A DNA stretch of 64,000 nucleotides from Streptoverticillium olivoreticuli subsp. olivoreticuli (GTDB lineage: Bacteria > Actinomycetota > Actinomycetes > Streptomycetales > Streptomycetaceae), in assembly GCF_003391135.1 (NCBI RefSeq), contig NZ_CP031455.1, positions 5,998,001 to 6,062,000 of the forward strand, written 5' to 3'. This document shows positions 60,084 to 64,000 of this stretch, piece after piece. Both the position numbers and the translations under genes were made by a program. Within the stretch, counting starts at the first letter, position 1, and the number at the start of each line of letters is the position of its first letter. The notes under the pieces were generated by a model. That model saw nothing but the letters and a program-made list of their open reading frames with translations, did not search any database and was not told where the DNA came from.

Positions 60084-61763
60084 GTGACGATCAGAATTCT
60101 CCCGGCCATCGGCGACCCGGACGCCGCCCGCGCCATCGGCGGGCTCCTCGGCCAGCTCCCCGGCGTCGAACCCCTGCCGACCGCGGGCGACTCCACCCGC
60201 CTCCTCGACACGCTCGCCGTCCTGGGCGCCGCCTCGGTCGAGGAGCTGCCCGAGGTCGTCCTCGTCCACGAGCGCCTCGGGCCGTTACCGGCGCTCGAAC
60301 TCATCCGGGAAGTGGCCCTCCGCTTCCCCGCCACCGGGGTCGTCCTCGTCACCGCGTCCCCCAGCCCCGCGCTCTACGCCGCCGCCATGGACTCCGGCGC
60401 CCGCGGCCTCGCCGGGCTGCCGCTCTCCTACGACGAACTGGGCGTCCGGGTGCAGGCCGCCGCCCAGTGGGCCGCGGGCGTGCGCCGCCACCTCGGCAGC
60501 GGCGGCGACGCGGCCGCCGGAACGGGGCCCGGCGGCACGCTCGTCGCGGTCACCGGCGCCAAGGGCGGCGTCGGCACGACCGTCACCGCCGTCCAGCTCG
60601 CGCTGGCCGCCCGCGCCGCCGGGCGCAGCGTCGCCCTGGTCGACATGGACCTCCAGTCCGGTGACATCGCCTCCTATCTCGACGTGCAGTTCCGGCGGTC
60701 CATCGCCGACCTGGCCGGCATCAGCGACATCTCCCCGCGCGTCCTCCAGGACGCCGTCTTCCCGCACCCCTCCGGGCTCGGCCTGCTGCTCGCCCCGGCG
60801 GAGGGCGAACGCGGCGAGGAGGTCGGCGACCTCGCGTCCCGGCAGATCGTGGGCGCCCTGCGCGGCCGCTACGAGCTCGTCGTCGTGGACTGCGGCACCC
60901 AGATCACCGCCGCCTGCGCCGCGGTCGTCGAGACGGCCGACGTGGCCCTGCTCGTCACCACACCGGACGTGGTGTCCGTACGGGCCGCCAAGCGCATGGT
61001 CCGGCTCTGGGAACGGCTCCAGATCCGCAAGGCCGCCGAGACCGTCACCGTCGTCAACCGGCACACCCGCAGCGCGGAGATCCAGCCGCCCCTCGTCGAG
61101 CGCGCCACCGGCACCCGGGCGGCCCGCACGACGGTCCCGGCCGGCTACAAGGAACTCCAGGCCGCCGTCGACTCCGGCCGGATGCAGGACCTCGACGCCC
61201 GGTCCGCCGTCCGGCAGGCCCTGTGGGCCCTCGCCGCCGAACTCGGCCTCGCCTCCGGGTCCGCCCCGGCGGGCAGGCCGCGCGCCGCCGCCCACGCGGA
61301 CCGCTCGCTCACCGGAGGCCTGCGCAGGCGCCGGGCGGCGATAGGGCCCGGCGGCTCGGGCGGCACCGGCCCCGACCAGCTCGCGCCCGTACCGACGAGC
61401 CGCTTCCGCAGGCGCGGAGGCGACCGGGGCCAGGTGGCGGTGGAGTTCCTCGGCGTCCTGCCGCTGATCCTGGTGGTGCTGGCCGTGGTCTGGCAGTGCG
61501 TACTGATCGGCTACACGTACTCCCTCGCCGGCGACGCGGCGGACAAGGGCGCACGCGCCGGAGCGGCGGGCGGCGACTGCGCGGCGGCGGCGTCCGCGGA
61601 CGTACCGGGCGCGTGGGGCACGGACGGCATCGGCTGCGGCCCCGAGGACGGCGTCTACCGCGCGAAGGTCTCGCTGTCGGTGCCGGTGCTCTTTCCGGGG
61701 GCGGTCAGCTGGCCGTGGCGGGTGGAGGGATCGGCGGGCGCGGCGTCGGAGGAGGGCGAGTGA
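60084..61763 (+). CDS. CpaE/TadZ ATPase fused to a TadE-like pseudopilin
   Basis: 559 residues from a GTG. A receiver-like N-terminal domain (about 1-145) precedes a MinD/ParA-type ATPase with deviant Walker A VTGAKGGVGTT (near 160) and VALVDMDLQSGD, as in CpaE/TadZ, the polar organiser of Tad pili. After a basic linker (about 405-450) the C-terminus reads RGQVAVEFLGVLPLILVVLAVV, a TadE pseudopilin domain with one membrane helix. A TTA codon lies at 60285-60287. The fusion joins a cytoplasmic ATPase and a membrane pilin, which are normally separate; a lost stop cannot be excluded, though both parts are intact. It overlaps the next gene by four bases. Confidence 0.85.
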   Translation: MTIRILPAIGDPDAARAIGGLLGQLPGVEPLPTAGDSTRLLDTLAVLGAASVEELPEVVLVHERLGPLPALELIREVALRFPATGVVLVTASPSPALYAAAMDSGARGLAGLPLSYDELGVRVQAAAQWAAGVRRHLGSGGDAAAGTGPGGTLVAVTGAKGGVGTTVTAVQLALAARAAGRSVALVDMDLQSGDIASYLDVQFRRSIADLAGISDISPRVLQDAVFPHPSGLGLLLAPAEGERGEEVGDLASRQIVGALRGRYELVVVDCGTQITAACAAVVETADVALLVTTPDVVSVRAAKRMVRLWERLQIRKAAETVTVVNRHTRSAEIQPPLVERATGTRAARTTVPAGYKELQAAVDSGRMQDLDARSAVRQALWALAAELGLASGSAPAGRPRAAAHADRSLTGGLRRRRAAIGPGGSGGTGPDQLAPVPTSRFRRRGGDRGQVAVEFLGVLPLILVVLAVVWQCVLIGYTYSLAGDAADKGARAGAAGGDCAAAASADVPGAWGTDGIGCGPEDGVYRAKVSLSVPVLFPGAVSWPWRVEGSAGAASEEGE

Positions 61764-62320
61764 GGGTGTGCATTCAGCCCGTCCGGCGTTTGAGGACGCG
61801 CCCGCAGGGCGCTCCCGCCGCAGGCGGCAACGGACCCGCAGTCGGGGGTCTGGGGCACGCGCCCCAGTTTCGGGAAGGGGCGGGGCTGGGGAAAAAGCCC
61901 GCCGCAGGCGAAACCGGAGCCGCACCCACACAAGGTCACCCCGACCGCGGATCCGCCTCCATCGAGCTGCTCGGCTTCCTCCCCGTGCTGCTCCTCGTCG
62001 CACTCGCCGCCCTGCAACTCGGTCTCGCCGCATTCGCCGCCCAACAAGCCGGCAGTGCGGCCCGGGCGGCAGCCCGTACGGCCTCCCAGGACGACCCGAG
62101 GACCACCCCGGCCGCCGCGGGCCGCGCGGCGCTCAGCGGGTGGCTGCGGACCGACGGCGCGCCCGACGCGCCCCCCTGCGAGGGGGCCGGGGAGACCACC
62201 GCCACCGTGACCGTCAGGATCCCGGCCGTCCTGCCGCTCCTGGGCGACCGTGCCGTCACCCGCCGGGCCACCATGCGCTGCCCAACCGAACCGCTGCCCC
62301 TGCCGAGGAGTGCGCCATGA
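61760..62320 (+). CDS. TadE-like pseudopilin with a repeat-derived N-terminus
   Basis: 186 residues from a GTG overlapping the previous stop (GTGA). Residues 3 to about 53 are encoded by repeat R5 and are Pro/Arg/Gly-rich. The native protein then starts with DRGSASIELLGFLPVLLLVALAALQ, the TadE signature with its Glu, one membrane helix, and a short exported domain with two Cys. A signal-less start after the repeat is not obvious, so the repeat probably adds an extension to the pilin N-terminus and may harm function. Confidence 0.8.
   Translation: MRVCIQPVRRLRTRPQGAPAAGGNGPAVGGLGHAPQFREGAGLGKKPAAGETGAAPTQGHPDRGSASIELLGFLPVLLLVALAALQLGLAAFAAQQAGSAARAAARTASQDDPRTTPAAAGRAALSGWLRTDGAPDAPPCEGAGETTATVTVRIPAVLPLLGDRAVTRRATMRCPTEPLPLPRSAP
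61772..61911. repeat. Dispersed inverted repeat, half copy R5
   Basis: It contains ATTCAGCCCGTCCGGCGTTTGAGG, CCGCCGCAGGCGGCAACGG, CGGGAAGGGGCGGGGCTGGGG and CCCGCCGCAGGCG: the right half of the element seen whole at R2. It lies inside the 5' end of the TadE-like gene and keeps its frame open. Confidence 0.85.
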
Positions 62321-63660
62321 GCCTGCGGGCGCGGATCGCCGCACCGGAAGCACCCACGGACGGGCGGGAGTCGAGCCATCTCGTCCCCGTCTACCGCGCG
62401 AAGCTGCTGGAGGAGATCGACCTCGCCGAGATGTCCGCGCTCGCCGCCGCCGAGCGCCGCACCCGGCTGGAGCGGGTCCTCGGCCACATCATCAGCCGGG
62501 AGGGCCCGGTCCTCTCCACCTCCGAGCGCGACCGGCTCATCCGCCGCGTCGTCGACGAGGCGCTCGGGCTCGGTGTCCTCGAACCGCTCCTGGAGGACCC
62601 CTCGGTCACCGAGATCATGGTGAACGGACCCGACCAGATCTTCGTGGAACGCGCCGGCCGAGTGGAGCTCGTACCCGTGCGGTTCGCGTCCAACGAACAG
62701 CTGATGCAGACCATCGAACGCATCGTCTCCACCGTCAACCGGCGGGTGGACGAGTCGAATCCGATGGTCGACGCCCGGCTGCCCAGCGGCGAGCGCGTCA
62801 ACGTCATCATCCCGCCGCTCGCGCTGAACGGCGCGACGCTGACCATCCGCCGCTTCCCCCGCGCGTACACCCTGCCGGAGCTCATCGGCATGGGGACGCT
62901 CGACGAGCGGATGCTGGTGCTGCTCTCCGCGCTCGTCCGGGCGAAGTTCAACGTCGTCGTCTCCGGCCCGACCGGCTCCGGCAAGACCACCCTGCTGAAC
63001 GCGCTCTCCGGGCTCATCCCGGAGGGCGAGCGCATCATCACCGTCGAGGACGCCGCCGAGCTCCAGCTCCAGCAGGCGCACGTCATCCGGCTGGAGTCCC
63101 GGCCGCCCAACGTCGAGGGCAAGGGCCGCATCACCATCCGCGACCTCGTCCGCAACTCCCTGCGGATGCGCCCGGACCGCATCATCGTCGGCGAGGTCCG
63201 CGGCGGCGAGACGCTCGACATGCTCCAGGCCATGTCCACCGGCCACGACGGCTCGCTCGCCACCGTGCACGCCAACAGCGCGGAGGACGCCCTGATGCGC
63301 CTGCAGACGCTCGCGTCGATGTCCGAGGTGAAGATCCCGTACGAGGCGCTGCGCGACCAGATCAACAGCGCCGTCGACTGCATCGTCCAGCTCACCCGGC
63401 ACGCCGACGGCTCACGGCGCGTCGTCGAGATCGCCCTCCTCGACTCGCACGGCCGGGAGGACTACCGGCTGGCCACCGTCTGCCGCTTCGACGCCCGGCC
63501 GATGGACTCGGACCGCATCGTGCGCGGGCAGTTCACGTGCTTCCCCGTCCCCGAGCGCGTCGCCGAACGGCTGCGGATGGCCGACGAGGCCGTGCCCGCG
63601 GCGTTCGGCGTCGCCGCGTTCCCCACCGAGCTCACCGTCCGAGAGGCGAGGCAGAGGTAG
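62317..63660 (+). CDS. cpaF: Tad pilus assembly ATPase CpaF/TadA
   Basis: 447 residues, overlapping the previous stop (ATGA). A CpaF N-terminal domain (about 1-120) precedes the secretion ATPase core: Walker A VVSGPTGSGKTTLLNALSG (near 225), Asp box VEDAAELQ, Walker B DRIIVGEVRGGETLDMLQAM with the conserved Glu, and His box STGHDGSLATVHANS. It powers both pilus extension and retraction from the cytoplasm. It is followed after six bases by tadB. Confidence 0.95.
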   Translation: MSLRARIAAPEAPTDGRESSHLVPVYRAKLLEEIDLAEMSALAAAERRTRLERVLGHIISREGPVLSTSERDRLIRRVVDEALGLGVLEPLLEDPSVTEIMVNGPDQIFVERAGRVELVPVRFASNEQLMQTIERIVSTVNRRVDESNPMVDARLPSGERVNVIIPPLALNGATLTIRRFPRAYTLPELIGMGTLDERMLVLLSALVRAKFNVVVSGPTGSGKTTLLNALSGLIPEGERIITVEDAAELQLQQAHVIRLESRPPNVEGKGRITIRDLVRNSLRMRPDRIIVGEVRGGETLDMLQAMSTGHDGSLATVHANSAEDALMRLQTLASMSEVKIPYEALRDQINSAVDCIVQLTRHADGSRRVVEIALLDSHGREDYRLATVCRFDARPMDSDRIVRGQFTCFPVPERVAERLRMADEAVPAAFGVAAFPTELTVREARQR

Positions 63661-63666
63661 CCGCCC

Positions 63667-64000
63667 ATGAACGCTCTTGTACTGCTGACCGCGGGGGCCA
63701 CCCTGCTGTGCTGCGCGCTGGGCACCGCAGGCGTGCTGGTGTACGCGGCCGGGAAGGCACAGCGGCAGTCACTGGTGGAGCGGCTCTCCGACGCCCCGGC
63801 CCTGCCGCCCGCGGGGCGCGCGCGGCACTTCCGGGGACTCGACCGGCGGCTGCGCGCCACGCGGGCCGGGCGGCGCCTGGAGAGGCGGCTCGCGTCGACG
63901 GGACTGGACGTCACACCGGGCGAGTTCACCGTCTGCGCGGTCGCCGGGGCGGCCGGGTTGTGGCTCGTCGCGGCCTCCGTCCTCGCGCCCTTCTTCGGGC
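63667..64000 (+). CDS. tadB: Tad pilus inner-membrane protein TadB (partial)
   Basis: 111 residues are visible before the window ends. An N-terminal membrane helix (LLTAGATLLCCALGTAGVLVY) and the basic segment RLERRLASTGLDVTPGEF are typical of TadB/TadC, the type II secretion F-domain proteins that form the membrane platform for CpaF. Its position directly after cpaF supports the call. Confidence 0.85.
   Translation, partial: MNALVLLTAGATLLCCALGTAGVLVYAAGKAQRQSLVERLSDAPALPPAGRARHFRGLDRRLRATRAGRRLERRLASTGLDVTPGEFTVCAVAGAAGLWLVAASVLAPFFG

Overview
This window is Streptomyces chromosome. The DNA is very GC-rich, codons end mostly in G or C, GTG starts are common, and the gene order from the acyl-CoA carboxylase beta subunit through biotin ligase, adenylate cyclase, GGDEF protein, histidase, MsrA, cystathionine gamma-synthase, threonine dehydratase, GreA, Mca and GTP-dependent PEP carboxykinase matches what I recall of the conserved core around SCO4920-SCO4980 of S. 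coelicolor. I place no tRNA, rRNA or CRISPR array here.

Layout. 1-8.7 kb: DJ-1/PfpI protein (cut by the window edge), a small secreted protein, Maf, a class B penicillin-binding protein, a very short membrane protein, the carboxylase epsilon and beta subunits, BirA, adenylate cyclase and an enoyl-CoA hydratase. 9-14 kb: GAF-GGDEF diguanylate cyclase with a BldD-like box, HutH, a sortase-type LAXTG protein and an L,D-transpeptidase lipoprotein. 14-20.4 kb: acetyltransferase, DUF2786 protein, AraC regulator with a divergent methyltransferase, then popR with clpP3-clpP4 preceded by two tandem PopR boxes, and msrA behind a SigR-type promoter. 20.4-31.4 kb: metB, a sigma-like factor, MarR, threonine dehydratase, a DrrAB-like ABC exporter, an IS30 element sitting inside a terminator hairpin, greA and mca. 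31.4-46 kb: a STAND ATPase with TPR repeats, a DUF255 protein, a TetR/MFS pair, hemolysin III, pckG, a Scr1-type HTH/DUF397 pair and a PadR/membrane protein pair.

46-54 kb holds a coherent set for D-amino acid or N-acyl-D-amino acid use: a deacylase (fused in frame to a downstream aminotransferase), a DSD-type D-amino acid deaminase, a PfkB kinase, an IclR regulator, RidA and the remains of a GntP permease. 54-58 kb encodes a secreted protease, a lipoprotein and a GH18 chitinase with a DasR-type site. 58.3-64 kb is a Tad/Flp pilus operon (CpaB, CpaE-TadE fusion, a TadE-like protein, CpaF, TadB) that runs off the window; two of its genes contain the rare TTA codon.

The most unusual signal is a dispersed inverted repeat present in at least five copies (about 8.66, 49.0, 51.5, 53.2 and 61.8 kb). 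One copy lies in frame inside the PfkB kinase gene and another at the 5' end of a TadE-like gene. Third-codon-position composition switches sharply across the copies: C is scarce on the left and G is scarce on the right of the copy in the kinase. Other oddities are a ClpP4 with the catalytic histidine replaced by glycine, an IS30 insertion that splits a bidirectional terminator, and a 967-codon fused frame whose linker carries three TTA codons.
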